Assembly (NCBI GenBank): GCA_036170135.1
Contig: JAVHOP010000032.1
Coordinates: 1 to 16,959 of the forward strand
Source of the DNA: CG1-02-35-72 sp036170135
GTDB taxonomy: Bacteria; Bacteroidota; Bacteroidia; Flavobacteriales; Flavobacteriaceae
Reading direction: 5' to 3'
Length of the DNA stretch: 16,959 nucleotides
Part shown: positions 7,266-15,324 of the stretch, in pieces
Numbering within the stretch: position 1 is the first letter of the stretch
Layout: each line of letters starts with the position of its first letter
Made by a program: the position numbers and the translations under genes
Notes under the pieces: model-generated
The model's input: the letters and a program-made list of their open reading frames with translations, nothing else
The model's database searches: none
What the model was told of the DNA's origin: nothing

Positions 7266-9095
7266 ATGAAATTAAGAAATTATTTTAAAATATTAATAAC
7301 CATAGTGTTATCTTCGTTAATATTGACAAGTTGTATCAAATCAGATCGTACAAAATCTACTTTAACAGGATGGAGTTTTAACGATCCTCGATTTGGTAAT
7401 TTTACCGCACCGGTAGATTATCGTGGACAAAGAACACCTCCGGGAATGGTTTTAATAGAGGGTGGCACTTTTACAATGGGTCACGTTCAAGATGATGTCA
7501 TGTTCGATTGGAATACAACGCCAACACGTGTTCAAATTCGCTCGTTTTATATAGACGAAGCCGAAGTAACAAACAAAGAGTATAGTTTTTATTTAGAATA
7601 TATCAGCCGGGTTTTTCCACAATCGGACACGATGGATATCAACAAACGCATTTATGAAGCTGCTTTACCCGACACCTTGGTTTGGCGTGATAAATTAGGT
7701 TCAACAGGCTCACTTTCCGAAACTTATTTAAGACACCCTGCCTTTGCAAATTATCCTGTAGTTGGCGTTTCGTGGCTACAAGCAGTAGATTATTGTAAGT
7801 GGCGTACCGATAGGGTAAACGAAAGAATTTTAATGGATAAAGGTATTTTAAAACCTTTATTTGCAGATGATTCTCTACATGTAGATGGCGAAAATCATTT
7901 TGTTACAGAGACTTATCTTAAAAACCCGTATTTGTTATTTAATGGTGATTCTTCGGTTTATGGAAGAGGTATTCCTGTAAAGAAAGCCATAACCAAAAAA
8001 AGCAATGGCTTTTTTGGAAAACGAACCGCTAGAAAATCAAGAAATGGAGAAGAAATAACTTCTAATGTTATAGATACTATTTTACAAGATACCACCTCAA
8101 TCGTAATTGGTGAACAAAAATTACCTAAAGAGCCTAGAAAACAGAAATTTACTGGTAGACAAGTAACCTTATCTGATGGTTTATTAGTGCCAAATTATAG
8201 ACTTCCAACCGAAGCCGAATGGGAATATGCTGCAAAAGCTGATATCGAAAATAGAGAATATAATAATATTACAAACCGTAAAAAATTTACCTGGAATGGC
8301 AAATATACACGCGATGTTTCAAAACGCTATAAAGGTGATATGATGGCCAATTTTAAACAAGGAAGAGGCGATTATAGTGGTTTGGCAGGTTGGAGTAGTG
8401 ATGGCGCTGATATTACTGCACAAGTTAAAACATATAAACCAAATGCTTTTGGATTGTATAATATGGCCGGAAATGTATCAGAATGGGTTGCCGATATTTA
8501 CCGTCCAATAATTGATTCTGAAGCAAACGATTTTAACTATTTTAGAGGCACCAATTTTATGAAAACCTATATCGATTCACTTGGCAAAGTAGTGGTTATA
8601 GATTATAATAATATTCAGTTAGACACCCTAAATAATGGACAAATCAAACCTAACGGATTGCCAGGTCAAATAAAATATGTGCCTATTACTAGAGACGATG
8701 CTTTTATGCGCTATAATTATCAAAAAGCAGATAATATCGATGCAGATGATGGTGATTTAGCTTCAAATAAATATTTCTATAAAGATGAAGATAATGCGGA
8801 GTTAATACCTAGAATGTATAATTCACCTCAAAGTAAAATTGAAGTTGATGAACAAGGTCGTTTGTTAAAAAAATACGATGTTACAAATACTAGAAGGACT
8901 CAAATAGATAATAAATTACGTGTTTATAAAGGAGGATCTTGGAAAGATCTTGCCTACTGGTTAGATCCAGCACAACGAAGGTATTTGCCAGAATATGCTG
9001 CAACAGATTATATTGGGTTTAGATGCGCTATGGATAGACTTGGTTCTACATCAATTACTAAAGATAAACAAGCACACTTTGTAAAACGAAATTAA
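7266..9095 (+). CDS. gldJ: Gliding motility lipoprotein GldJ
   Basis: This 609-residue lipoprotein has a signal sequence with lipobox LTSC, so Cys23 is the lipidated residue. From about residue 58 it is a formylglycine-generating-enzyme (sulfatase-modifying factor) fold: PGMVLIEGGTFTMG (59-72), VVGVSWLQAVDYCKWR (165-180), YRLPTEAEWEYAA (311-323), FGLYNMAGNVSEWVAD (395-410), YKGGSWKD (554-561) and YIGFRCA (582-588). Long insertions lie at about 185-300 and 415-550. The segment after GGSW has no active-site cysteine, so it is a structural rather than catalytic member. In F. johnsoniae GldJ is required for gliding and for stability of GldK and type IX secretion. Here it is divergent from porU, the arrangement known in F. 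johnsoniae. A strong hairpin follows the stop codon. Confidence 0.94.
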   Translation: MKLRNYFKILITIVLSSLILTSCIKSDRTKSTLTGWSFNDPRFGNFTAPVDYRGQRTPPGMVLIEGGTFTMGHVQDDVMFDWNTTPTRVQIRSFYIDEAEVTNKEYSFYLEYISRVFPQSDTMDINKRIYEAALPDTLVWRDKLGSTGSLSETYLRHPAFANYPVVGVSWLQAVDYCKWRTDRVNERILMDKGILKPLFADDSLHVDGENHFVTETYLKNPYLLFNGDSSVYGRGIPVKKAITKKSNGFFGKRTARKSRNGEEITSNVIDTILQDTTSIVIGEQKLPKEPRKQKFTGRQVTLSDGLLVPNYRLPTEAEWEYAAKADIENREYNNITNRKKFTWNGKYTRDVSKRYKGDMMANFKQGRGDYSGLAGWSSDGADITAQVKTYKPNAFGLYNMAGNVSEWVADIYRPIIDSEANDFNYFRGTNFMKTYIDSLGKVVVIDYNNIQLDTLNNGQIKPNGLPGQIKYVPITRDDAFMRYNYQKADNIDADDGDLASNKYFYKDEDNAELIPRMYNSPQSKIEVDEQGRLLKKYDVTNTRRTQIDNKLRVYKGGSWKDLAYWLDPAQRRYLPEYAATDYIGFRCAMDRLGSTSITKDKQAHFVKRN

Positions 9096-9114
9096 AATAT
9101 TTTATAATTCCATA

Positions 9115-9155
9115 AAAAGCTCAATACATTATTAATTAATAGGTATTGAGCTTTT
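9115..9155 (+). terminator. Perfect hairpin terminator after gldJ, just before murF
   Basis: Bases 9115-9127 (aaaagctcaatac) and 9143-9155 (gtattgagctttt) form an uninterrupted 13-bp stem with a 15-base AT-rich loop, followed by aattttt. This has the form of an intrinsic terminator for gldJ. It ends only 12 bases before the murF ATG, so it also lies in the leader of any read-through transcript into murF and could limit murF expression. Confidence 0.75.
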
Positions 9156-9167
9156 AATTTTTACAAC

Positions 9168-10427
9168 ATGAAAATAGATCAATTATACCAATTAATTATA
9201 GGAAAAGTCATTATTACTGACACTCGAAAAATTATTAAAGGAGCTGTTTTTTTTGCCCTTAAAGGCGATAATTTTAATGGAAATACTTTTGCCAAAGAAG
9301 CCATAAACAAAGGCGCTTCTTTTGTAGTTATTGATGAAAAAGCATTTCAATTTTCAAAACAAACTATCTTGGTAGCTGATGTTTTAAGTACTTTGCAACA
9401 ATTGGCTACTTTTCATCGCAAAAAACTAGGAATTCCAATTATTGCCATAACTGGTTCAAATGGAAAAACAACAACTAAAGAATTAATAAGTACAGTTTTA
9501 TCTCAAAAATACAATACAATTGCTACACAAGGTAATTTAAATAATCATATAGGAGTGCCATTAACACTTTTGGCAATGACAAAAAATACCGAGCTTGGTG
9601 TGGTAGAAATGGGATCTAATCATCCTGGTGAAATTGCCTTTTTATGCCAAATTGCACTACCTAATTTCGGATATATTACCAACTTTGGGAAAGCACATTT
9701 AGAATGGTTTGGAAACCAAGAAGGCGTAATAAAAGAAAAATCGGCGCTTTATAGGTTTTTAATAAGCAACAATGGGCAAGCTTTTGTAAATGTTAAAGAT
9801 CAAATTCAACTTTTGCAAACAAAAGATATTGAAACCATTACATTCAATAATGGTGAATTTATTCTTATAAGTTCAAATCCTTTTGTTGAAGTTGCTTATG
9901 ATAATTGTGTAATTAAAAGTCAGCTTACTGGTAGCTATAATTTCAATAATATGGCAGCAGCAATAGCTTTAGGACATTATTTTAAGGTGCCAACTTCTCA
10001 AATAAAGTCGGCTTTAGAAATGTATGAACCCAAAAATAATCGATCGCAAATTATCAACAAAGGCGATTTGCAAATTATAATGGATGCCTATAATGCAAAT
10101 CCTACAAGTATGACTTTGGCTATTGAAAACATGGAACAGTTGACAGTAAACCCTAAGTATTTTGTACTTGGCGATATGTTTGAGTTAGGAGAATCTTCCC
10201 AAAAAGAACATCAGGCTATAGCCGATTTGTTATCAAATCTGAATTTTGAAAAAGCCTATTTAATAGGAAATAGTTTTTATCAAACAAATACTAAAGTCCA
10301 AAACATCATCAAATTTAAAACCTTTGAAGATTTTAAAGACTCGTTTAAAATTCCAAAACAAGGAATGTTGCTCATAAAAGCTTCAAGAGGCATGGCTCTT
10401 GAGCGCACACTCAATTTGTTTAATTGA
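9168..10427 (+). CDS. murF: UDP-N-acetylmuramoyl-tripeptide--D-alanyl-D-alanine ligase
   Basis: This 419-residue cytoplasmic Mur ligase adds D-Ala-D-Ala to UDP-MurNAc-tripeptide with ATP, completing the peptidoglycan pentapeptide precursor. Residues 1-85 are the short N-terminal UDP-substrate domain (DTRKIIKGAVFFALKGDNFNG). The central ATPase domain has the P-loop TGSNGKTTTKEL (95-106), GNLNNHIGVPLTL (122-134), EMGSNHPGEI (147-156), and KAHLEWFG with the likely carbamylated Lys191. The C-terminal domain starts near NNRSQII and contains MDAYNANPTSM (305-315), characteristic of MurF rather than MurC, D or E. The length is a little below the 430-455 usual for the family but nothing essential is missing. 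No other cell-wall cluster gene is adjacent. It follows gldJ after a strong terminator hairpin, so it is likely to have its own promoter or live on read-through. Confidence 0.95.
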   Translation: MKIDQLYQLIIGKVIITDTRKIIKGAVFFALKGDNFNGNTFAKEAINKGASFVVIDEKAFQFSKQTILVADVLSTLQQLATFHRKKLGIPIIAITGSNGKTTTKELISTVLSQKYNTIATQGNLNNHIGVPLTLLAMTKNTELGVVEMGSNHPGEIAFLCQIALPNFGYITNFGKAHLEWFGNQEGVIKEKSALYRFLISNNGQAFVNVKDQIQLLQTKDIETITFNNGEFILISSNPFVEVAYDNCVIKSQLTGSYNFNNMAAAIALGHYFKVPTSQIKSALEMYEPKNNRSQIINKGDLQIIMDAYNANPTSMTLAIENMEQLTVNPKYFVLGDMFELGESSQKEHQAIADLLSNLNFEKAYLIGNSFYQTNTKVQNIIKFKTFEDFKDSFKIPKQGMLLIKASRGMALERTLNLFN

Positions 10428-10429
10428 AC

Positions 10430-10447
10430 GTTTTAGAGTTCTAAAAC
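10430..10447 (+). terminator. Short palindrome after murF, possible terminator
   Basis: GTTTTAGA (10430-10437) and TCTAAAAC (10440-10447) are exact inverted repeats separated by two bases, starting 2 bases after the murF stop codon. The sequence agtcttttaatt follows. The stem is AT-rich and the T-tract is short, so termination would be weak. Confidence 0.4.
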
Positions 10448-10489
10448 AGTCTTTTAATTAACACGTATTAACTTGTTTTTAGAAGTATC

Positions 10490-10522
10490 TTCTTATGCCA
10501 AAGCGTACGAATGGCAGAAGAA
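10490..10522. repeat. Inverted repeat in the murF/ABC-transporter convergent gap
   Basis: TTCTT-A-TGCCA (10490-10500) pairs with TGGCA-G-AAGAA (10512-10522), an 11-bp stem with one central mismatch and an 11-base loop containing cgtacg. It lies 6 bases beyond the stop codon of the ABC transporter gene. It is not followed by a T-run on either strand, so it may act as a 3' end stabiliser or weak bidirectional terminator rather than a classical one. Confidence 0.4.
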
Positions 10523-10527
10523 AATTC

Positions 10528-12270
10528 TTAAATTCTAGATTGATAGGTATATAAATCGTAATACCTTCCTTGTTTTGCAATCAATTCGTCGTGTGTGCCA
10601 CGCTCCGCAATTTTACCTTGCTCTATCACGAGAATTTGATTTGCTTGACGGATGGTGCTAAGGCGGTGTGCAATTACAAAGGTGGTGCGCCCTTTTATAA
10701 GTTGGTTCAATGATTTCTGAATTAAAGTTTCACTTTCGGTATCAAGGTTTGAGGTGGCTTCATCTAAAATAATTATTCTGGGATTTGCCAAAATAGCTCT
10801 AGCTATTGCTAAACGTTGACGTTGACCGCCCGAAAGTTTTACACCACGCTCGCCAATAACTGTATCTAATCCACTTTCAAAACGGTCGGTAAATTCGTTT
10901 ACATAAGCGGCTTTTACAGCGGCTTGAATTTCTGATTCACAGGCATCGGCTTTTGAAAACAGAATATTTTCGCGAATGCTACCTTCAAATAAAAATTCGT
11001 CTTGCAAGACAACCCCCAAATGTTGTCGGTAAGAATTTAAAGACACTTTTGTCAGATCTTGACCGTCAATGGTAATCATCCCCGATTTTGGGTTTAAAAA
11101 AGTAGCTGCCAATCCGGCAATGGTCGATTTTCCAGAACCTGATGAGCCTACCAAAGCAATGACCGAACCAGAGGGTGCTTCAAACGAAATGTTTTTAAGA
11201 ACTTCATTTCCTGTTTCATACGAAAATGAGACATCTTTAAAAATAATATTTCCCTTAAAATCATTTAAAACAACTTGACGTATCTCAGGGTCGTCTTCAG
11301 ATTTCATACTCATTATTTCTTCGGTACGATCTAATCCGGCAAACGATTCGGTAAGCTGACTTCCAATATTGCTCATCTGAACAATGGGGGCAATTAAAAA
11401 ACCTAAATACAAGGTAAACGATAAAAACTCACCGAATGTCATGGTGCCACCAATAATAAAATACCCACCCATCCCCATAATTCCTGCGGTTGCCAATCCT
11501 AACAAAAAGGTAGCCGAACTGGTTAAAAGCGCCGTTGATGTCAAACTCTTTTTGACGTTTAAGAACAATTTTTCAACGCCTATCTCAAAAGTTTTTATTT
11601 CTTGCGCTTCGGCATTAAATCCCTTAATCACCCGAATACCATTTAAAGTTTCGGTTAACCTACCGGTAACATCGGCATTGATGATACTGCGTTCTTTAAA
11701 AATGGGGCGTATAAATCCGAAAGCCTTTAAGGCAATAATGGCAAAAATAATGATAGGAACTAACACGTATAAAGTCATAATTGGACTTATTTTTATCAAT
11801 AAAACTAACGAAACAACCGATGTTAAAGTGCCACCAATGAGTTGTACCAAACCAGTTCCAATAAGGTTCCGAACACCTTCAACATCATTCATAATTCGCG
11901 ATACCAAAGCCCCCGATTTTGAATTGTCAAAATAGTTAATAGGCAAAGATAAAATGTGTTTTTGCACCTGTACACGCAATTTAGAAATCAATAATTGCGC
12001 TTCTACACTCAGCAATTTTGTCAATAAATACGAACTAACTGCTTGCACAATAATAGATCCACAAACTACCAATAACAAAAGTTTTAACTGATGTAAGTCT
12101 TTGTTTACAATCACATCATCCATTAAATATTTACTAGCACCAGGCAAAACCAATCCCGATAAACGACTGATAATGATTAAGATTAATCCGATAAATAGCA
12201 GTTTTCGGCGTGGCCAGATAAAGGATTTAAAGACCTGTTTTAAACTTACTTTATTTTTTTTTGAGGACAT
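10528..12270 (-). CDS. MsbA-like ABC exporter, membrane-ATPase half-transporter
   Basis: This 580-residue protein is a type IV ABC exporter half-transporter that should work as a homodimer (or heterodimer) in the inner membrane. An N-terminal domain of six predicted transmembrane helices (about 22-305) contains the typical coupling-helix stretch NYFDNSKSGALVSRIMNDV. The nucleotide-binding domain (about 340-580) has Walker A GSSGSGKS (375-382), Q-loop VVLQDEFLFEGSIREN, signature LSGGQ (479-483), Walker B IIILDE (499-504), D-loop SNLD and switch His535. All ATPase residues are intact. The layout resembles MsbA (lipid A flippase) and also multidrug exporters such as BmrA and Sav1866, and the substrate cannot be assigned from sequence. 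It is a single gene convergent with murF and divergent from the VIT-family transporter. Confidence 0.88.
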   Translation of the reverse strand: MSSKKNKVSLKQVFKSFIWPRRKLLFIGLILIIISRLSGLVLPGASKYLMDDVIVNKDLHQLKLLLLVVCGSIIVQAVSSYLLTKLLSVEAQLLISKLRVQVQKHILSLPINYFDNSKSGALVSRIMNDVEGVRNLIGTGLVQLIGGTLTSVVSLVLLIKISPIMTLYVLVPIIIFAIIALKAFGFIRPIFKERSIINADVTGRLTETLNGIRVIKGFNAEAQEIKTFEIGVEKLFLNVKKSLTSTALLTSSATFLLGLATAGIMGMGGYFIIGGTMTFGEFLSFTLYLGFLIAPIVQMSNIGSQLTESFAGLDRTEEIMSMKSEDDPEIRQVVLNDFKGNIIFKDVSFSYETGNEVLKNISFEAPSGSVIALVGSSGSGKSTIAGLAATFLNPKSGMITIDGQDLTKVSLNSYRQHLGVVLQDEFLFEGSIRENILFSKADACESEIQAAVKAAYVNEFTDRFESGLDTVIGERGVKLSGGQRQRLAIARAILANPRIIILDEATSNLDTESETLIQKSLNQLIKGRTTFVIAHRLSTIRQANQILVIEQGKIAERGTHDELIAKQGRYYDLYTYQSRI

Positions 12271-12436
12271 TTTAGTAGTATTTTGATTTTAGTTTGGCAA
12301 GATATAAAAAACAATTATGCGCTGATCAGAAAACTAATTCCAATAATTTTTTTTTAAGCAATAGACCACTTTAGAAGGCAATTAAAAATTAGATTTTTAT
12401 AGCTACTTTAGCAACAAGAAAAAGTTAAAGATTATT
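12271..12436. other. Divergent intergenic region between ABC exporter and VIT-family gene
   Basis: This 166-base region is the largest gene-free stretch in the window. It holds the promoters of two divergent genes. On the plus strand TACTTTAG (12404-12411) differs from TAnnTTTG at one position, but no TTG lies at the expected distance. The word actttag occurs twice, at about 12368-12374 and 12405-12411. On the minus strand no good promoter match was found. A run of nine T lies at 12347-12355. No small open frame or structured RNA was recognised. Confidence 0.4.
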
Positions 12437-13135
12437 ATGGCCAAAGATTTTCATAAAGAACAACATCTTAAAAGTTCTGATTTCATTACGGATATTGTTA
12501 TTGGTATGTCCGATGGGTTGACCGTCCCTTTTGCCTTGGCGGCCGGGCTAAGTGGCGCTGTTCAGGATAATAATATAATTATTACTGCCGGTATTGCCGA
12601 GATTGTTGCGGGAAGTATAGCAATGGGATTGGGTGGCTATTTGGCCGGTAAAACCGAGCAAGAACATTATGAATCGGAACTCAAACGCGAATTTAAAGAA
12701 GTGGAACTACTTCCCGAAAAAGAAAAAGAAGAGGTTAAAGAAGTCTTTGCTGAATATGGTTTGAGCGTGCACTCTCAAAATATAATTGCCGATGAGTTAT
12801 CACAAGATAAACATAAATGGGTCGATTTTATGATGAAATATGAGTTGGGATTAGATAAACCAAATCCTAACCGCGCTCGTAATAGCGCCTCTACCATTGG
12901 CATTTCTTATATTGTGGGCGGATTAATTCCGCTAACTGCTTATTTTTTTACTGAGAATCCCAACCAAGGATTAATGGCTTCGGCAGTATTAACACTTATT
13001 TGTTTATTCGTTTTTGGGTATTTTAAAAGTAAAGTTACCGGACAGCCTCCAATTAAAGGCGCCATAAAAGTGACGATTATTGGATTCTTAGCCGCTGGAG
13101 CAGCCTTTATAGTAGCCAAAATGCTTAATGGATAA
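12437..13135 (+). CDS. VIT1/CCC1-family Fe2+/Mn2+ transporter
   Basis: This 232-residue membrane protein belongs to the vacuolar iron transporter family, which moves Fe2+ or Mn2+ out of the cytosol. The signature GMSDGLTVPFALAAGLSG lies in helix 1 (Asp26), and SIAMGLGGYLAGKTEQEHYESE covers the end of helix 2 (Met63) and the start of the metal-binding loop. Asp26 and Met63 correspond, as I recall, to the pore residues of plant VIT1. The cytosolic segment 72-147 is charged and glutamate-rich (E74, E76, E79, E81, E85, E88). Three more helices lie at about 148-170, 177-197 and 207-230. The length is normal. It is the first gene of a probable operon with the CopD-like protein and the GMC oxidoreductase, 30 and 3 bases apart. 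Metal specificity cannot be told, but iron or manganese efflux is the likely role. Confidence 0.9.
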   Translation: MAKDFHKEQHLKSSDFITDIVIGMSDGLTVPFALAAGLSGAVQDNNIIITAGIAEIVAGSIAMGLGGYLAGKTEQEHYESELKREFKEVELLPEKEKEEVKEVFAEYGLSVHSQNIIADELSQDKHKWVDFMMKYELGLDKPNPNRARNSASTIGISYIVGGLIPLTAYFFTENPNQGLMASAVLTLICLFVFGYFKSKVTGQPPIKGAIKVTIIGFLAAGAAFIVAKMLNG

Positions 13136-13165
13136 CTATAATTTATTTTAAAAGTTAAAATTTTA

Positions 13166-13642
13166 ATGGATTTGTATTATTATATTTCATTGCTTTTTCA
13201 CATCATTTTTGGAGCTTTTTGGATAGGAGGTATGTTGTTTTTACCATTGGTTTTATTGCCGAGTATCAAAAACCATCCCGACAGAATTTTACTCTTGCAG
13301 CAAACGGGCATTAAGTTTAGATTTATCGGTTGGATTGCCCTTATCGGGTTGGCTTTTACAGGAATTTTAAATATGTATTTTAGAGGCTTGCCACTAACTT
13401 GGAATTATATTTCAGAAAGCGATTATGGAAAATTATTAAGCCTAAAAGTCCTCTTGTTTGTGTTGATGTTGCTAATTGGCGGCATCCACGATTTTTATAT
13501 CGGCAATAAATCTATTGACGAAATGAAAGTCAATTCCCATGGAAATTATAAAAAATTGGCGCGTTGGTCAGGTCGGATTAATTTGCTATTAGCCTTAATC
13601 ATTGCGTTTATAGGAATAGCCTTGTCGAGAAACGGATTTTAA
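13166..13642 (+). CDS. Four-helix CopD-like inner-membrane protein
   Basis: This 158-residue protein has four predicted transmembrane helices (about 5-31, 50-70, 88-110 and 133-153) and no signal peptide. His12 in helix 1 (LLFHIIFGAFWIGGMLFLP) and His108 at the end of helix 3 (KVLLFVLMLLIGGIHDF) are placed as in the small CopD-like family, where such histidines are thought to bind copper or haem. TG in helix 2 and the ARWSGRINL start of helix 4 also fit that family. The assignment is by pattern and the biochemical role of these short forms is unknown. It lies 30 bases after the VIT-family gene and its stop codon is only 3 bases before the oxidoreductase ATG, so it is probably co-translated with the latter. 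A membrane electron acceptor or metal-handling partner for that enzyme is an inference. Confidence 0.6.
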   Translation: MDLYYYISLLFHIIFGAFWIGGMLFLPLVLLPSIKNHPDRILLLQQTGIKFRFIGWIALIGLAFTGILNMYFRGLPLTWNYISESDYGKLLSLKVLLFVLMLLIGGIHDFYIGNKSIDEMKVNSHGNYKKLARWSGRINLLLALIIAFIGIALSRNGF

Positions 13643-13645
13643 TAA

Positions 13646-15235
13646 ATGAAGATAAGTAACAAAGACAATCAGTACGATTACATCATTATCGGCAGTGGTT
13701 TTGGTGGTTCGGTTAGTGCGTTGCGTTTATCCGAAAAAGGCTATAAAGTTTTAGTAATAGAAAAAGGAAAGTGGTATCACTCTAAAGATTTTGCCAAAAC
13801 TAATTATAATCTCAGCAAATGGTTATGGATACCAGCCCTGCGTTTTTTTGGTATTATGAAATTGAGTATTTTCCGCCATATCGCTATAGTTTCTGGTACA
13901 GGTGTTGGAGGCGGCTCGTTGGTTTATGCCAATACCTTGCCAATACCAAAAACCCCTTTTTATAAAACAGGGAGTTGGGCATCTTTAGCCGATTGGGAAC
14001 AAGACCTAAAACCCTATTATCAAACCGCATTAAAAATGCTTGGCGCTTCGCCAAATCCACGTTTGTATGAAGGCGATTTAGCTCTAAAGAAATTGTCTAA
14101 AGATTTAGGCCGTGCCAACCAATTTGAACATCCAAATGTGGCGGTTTATTTTGGAAATGAAAACGAAACAGTTGAAGATCCCTATTTTAATGGCAAAGGA
14201 CCGAATAGAACTGGTTGTCAGTTTTGCGGTGGCTGTATGACCGGTTGCCGGCATAATGCCAAAAATACACTCGATAAAAATTATTTGTATCTGGCACAAC
14301 AATTGGGTACAAAAATTTTGGCAGAACAAGAAGTTGTTGATGTACTTCCTCTAGATCAATTAGATGGAAAAATGGGTTATAAAATATCGGTAAAATCGAG
14401 CACCAAATTCTTTAAAAAACGAATGGAATTTACCTCAAAAGGCGTGATATTTTCTGGTGGCGTTTTAGGAACGGTTAAACTACTTTTAAAACTTAAGATA
14501 AAATCATTGCCAAAATTATCCGATAAGTTAGGCGAAGATATTCGCACCAATAACGAAACGCTCATCAGCGTATCAACGCTTGACAAAAATAAAGATGTTT
14601 CAAGAGGCGTTGCCATAGGAAGTTTGCTTAACACCGATGAAAACAGCCACTTAGAAATTGTGCGTTATAGCGCAGGCTCAGGTTTTTGGAGGTGGTCACA
14701 TTTGCCCTTAGCAATTGGCAATAATACGTTCATCAGATTGCTGAATATGATTGTTAATGTGTTCAAATCGCCTTTAGGTTATTTAAAAATTTACACTAAT
14801 AATTGGTCTAAACATACAGTCGTTTTACTGTTTATGCAGAGTATTGACAGCACCTTGAGATTTAAACGCACAGTCTTTGGACGATTAAAAACTTCGGTAA
14901 GCTCTGGGGTAAAGCCGACTCCAAATATTCCAGAATCTATTGAACTGACCAAAAAATATGCACAAATTATTAATGGCAAACCGACTTCTTTTGCTTTAGA
15001 ATCCATAGCAGGAATTCCATCTACAGCACATATTTTAGGAGGAGCCGTTATGGGTGAAAATGCAAAAATTGGCGTGATTAATAAACGAAATGAAGTGTTT
15101 AATTATCAAAACATGTATGTAATTGATGGTTCGATGATTTCGGCAAATCCGGGTGTTAACCCTTCATTATCAATTACCGCAATTGCAGAACACGCGATGG
15201 CGCAAATCAAAATTAAGGACTTGATACGCCAGTAA
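13646..15235 (+). CDS. GMC-family (ChoD-like) FAD oxidoreductase with a cysteine cluster
   Basis: This 529-residue flavoprotein has the N-terminal dinucleotide-binding motif IIGSGFGGSVSALRLSEKG (14-32) and VIEKG at the end of the second strand. It also has GTGVGGGSLVYAN (84-96), typical of the glucose-methanol-choline family, and the C-terminal FAD/active-site segment STAHILGGAVMG (His462) with YVIDGSMISANPGVNPSLSITAIAEHAM (Asn505). The closest known type is cholesterol oxidase-like ChoD. A cysteine cluster CxxCxxCxxxC (Cys191, 194, 197, 201) followed by RHNAKNTLDKNYL is present, which I recall from ChoD-like proteins and which looks like an Fe-S ligand set. There is no signal peptide, so it is cytoplasmic or membrane-peripheral. 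The substrate is unknown: sterols are not made by most Bacteroidota, so another hydrophobic alcohol is likely. It is the third gene of the VIT/CopD-like operon. Confidence 0.82.
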   Translation: MKISNKDNQYDYIIIGSGFGGSVSALRLSEKGYKVLVIEKGKWYHSKDFAKTNYNLSKWLWIPALRFFGIMKLSIFRHIAIVSGTGVGGGSLVYANTLPIPKTPFYKTGSWASLADWEQDLKPYYQTALKMLGASPNPRLYEGDLALKKLSKDLGRANQFEHPNVAVYFGNENETVEDPYFNGKGPNRTGCQFCGGCMTGCRHNAKNTLDKNYLYLAQQLGTKILAEQEVVDVLPLDQLDGKMGYKISVKSSTKFFKKRMEFTSKGVIFSGGVLGTVKLLLKLKIKSLPKLSDKLGEDIRTNNETLISVSTLDKNKDVSRGVAIGSLLNTDENSHLEIVRYSAGSGFWRWSHLPLAIGNNTFIRLLNMIVNVFKSPLGYLKIYTNNWSKHTVVLLFMQSIDSTLRFKRTVFGRLKTSVSSGVKPTPNIPESIELTKKYAQIINGKPTSFALESIAGIPSTAHILGGAVMGENAKIGVINKRNEVFNYQNMYVIDGSMISANPGVNPSLSITAIAEHAMAQIKIKDLIRQ

Positions 15236-15256
15236 TAGCGATTAAACTTATTTTCT

Positions 15257-15294
15257 TAATTTTGTAAACAATCAATAAAAATTGGTTTATTTTG
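15257..15294 (+). promoter_or_regulatory. Candidate promoter of the M23 peptidase pair
   Basis: TAATTTTG at 15257-15264 is a perfect match to the -7 consensus TAnnTTTG, though without a TTG at the usual distance upstream. Alternatively its own TTTG (15261-15264) acts as the -33 element for TTATTTTG (15287-15294) 22 bases downstream, giving a start near 15301 and a leader of about 25 bases before the ATG at 15325. Either reading places transcription start between the oxidoreductase and the first peptidase gene. Confidence 0.4.
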
Positions 15295-15324
15295 TCGCCC
15301 TTTATGGTTCTTTATCCTTTATCT

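Noticed and set aside
10490..10522. The inverted repeat as a classical rho-independent terminator
   Set aside because: No T-run follows the stem on either strand, so it is listed only as an inverted repeat.
11384..11935. A long open frame antisense to the ABC exporter (183 codons)
   Set aside because: It lies wholly inside a gene with every ABC motif intact, has low-complexity K/P/I/N composition and no recognisable domain. It is a shadow of the real frame.
14105..15006. Three open frames antisense to the GMC oxidoreductase
   Set aside because: They overlap the conserved cysteine cluster and catalytic core of the oxidoreductase and show no protein family features.
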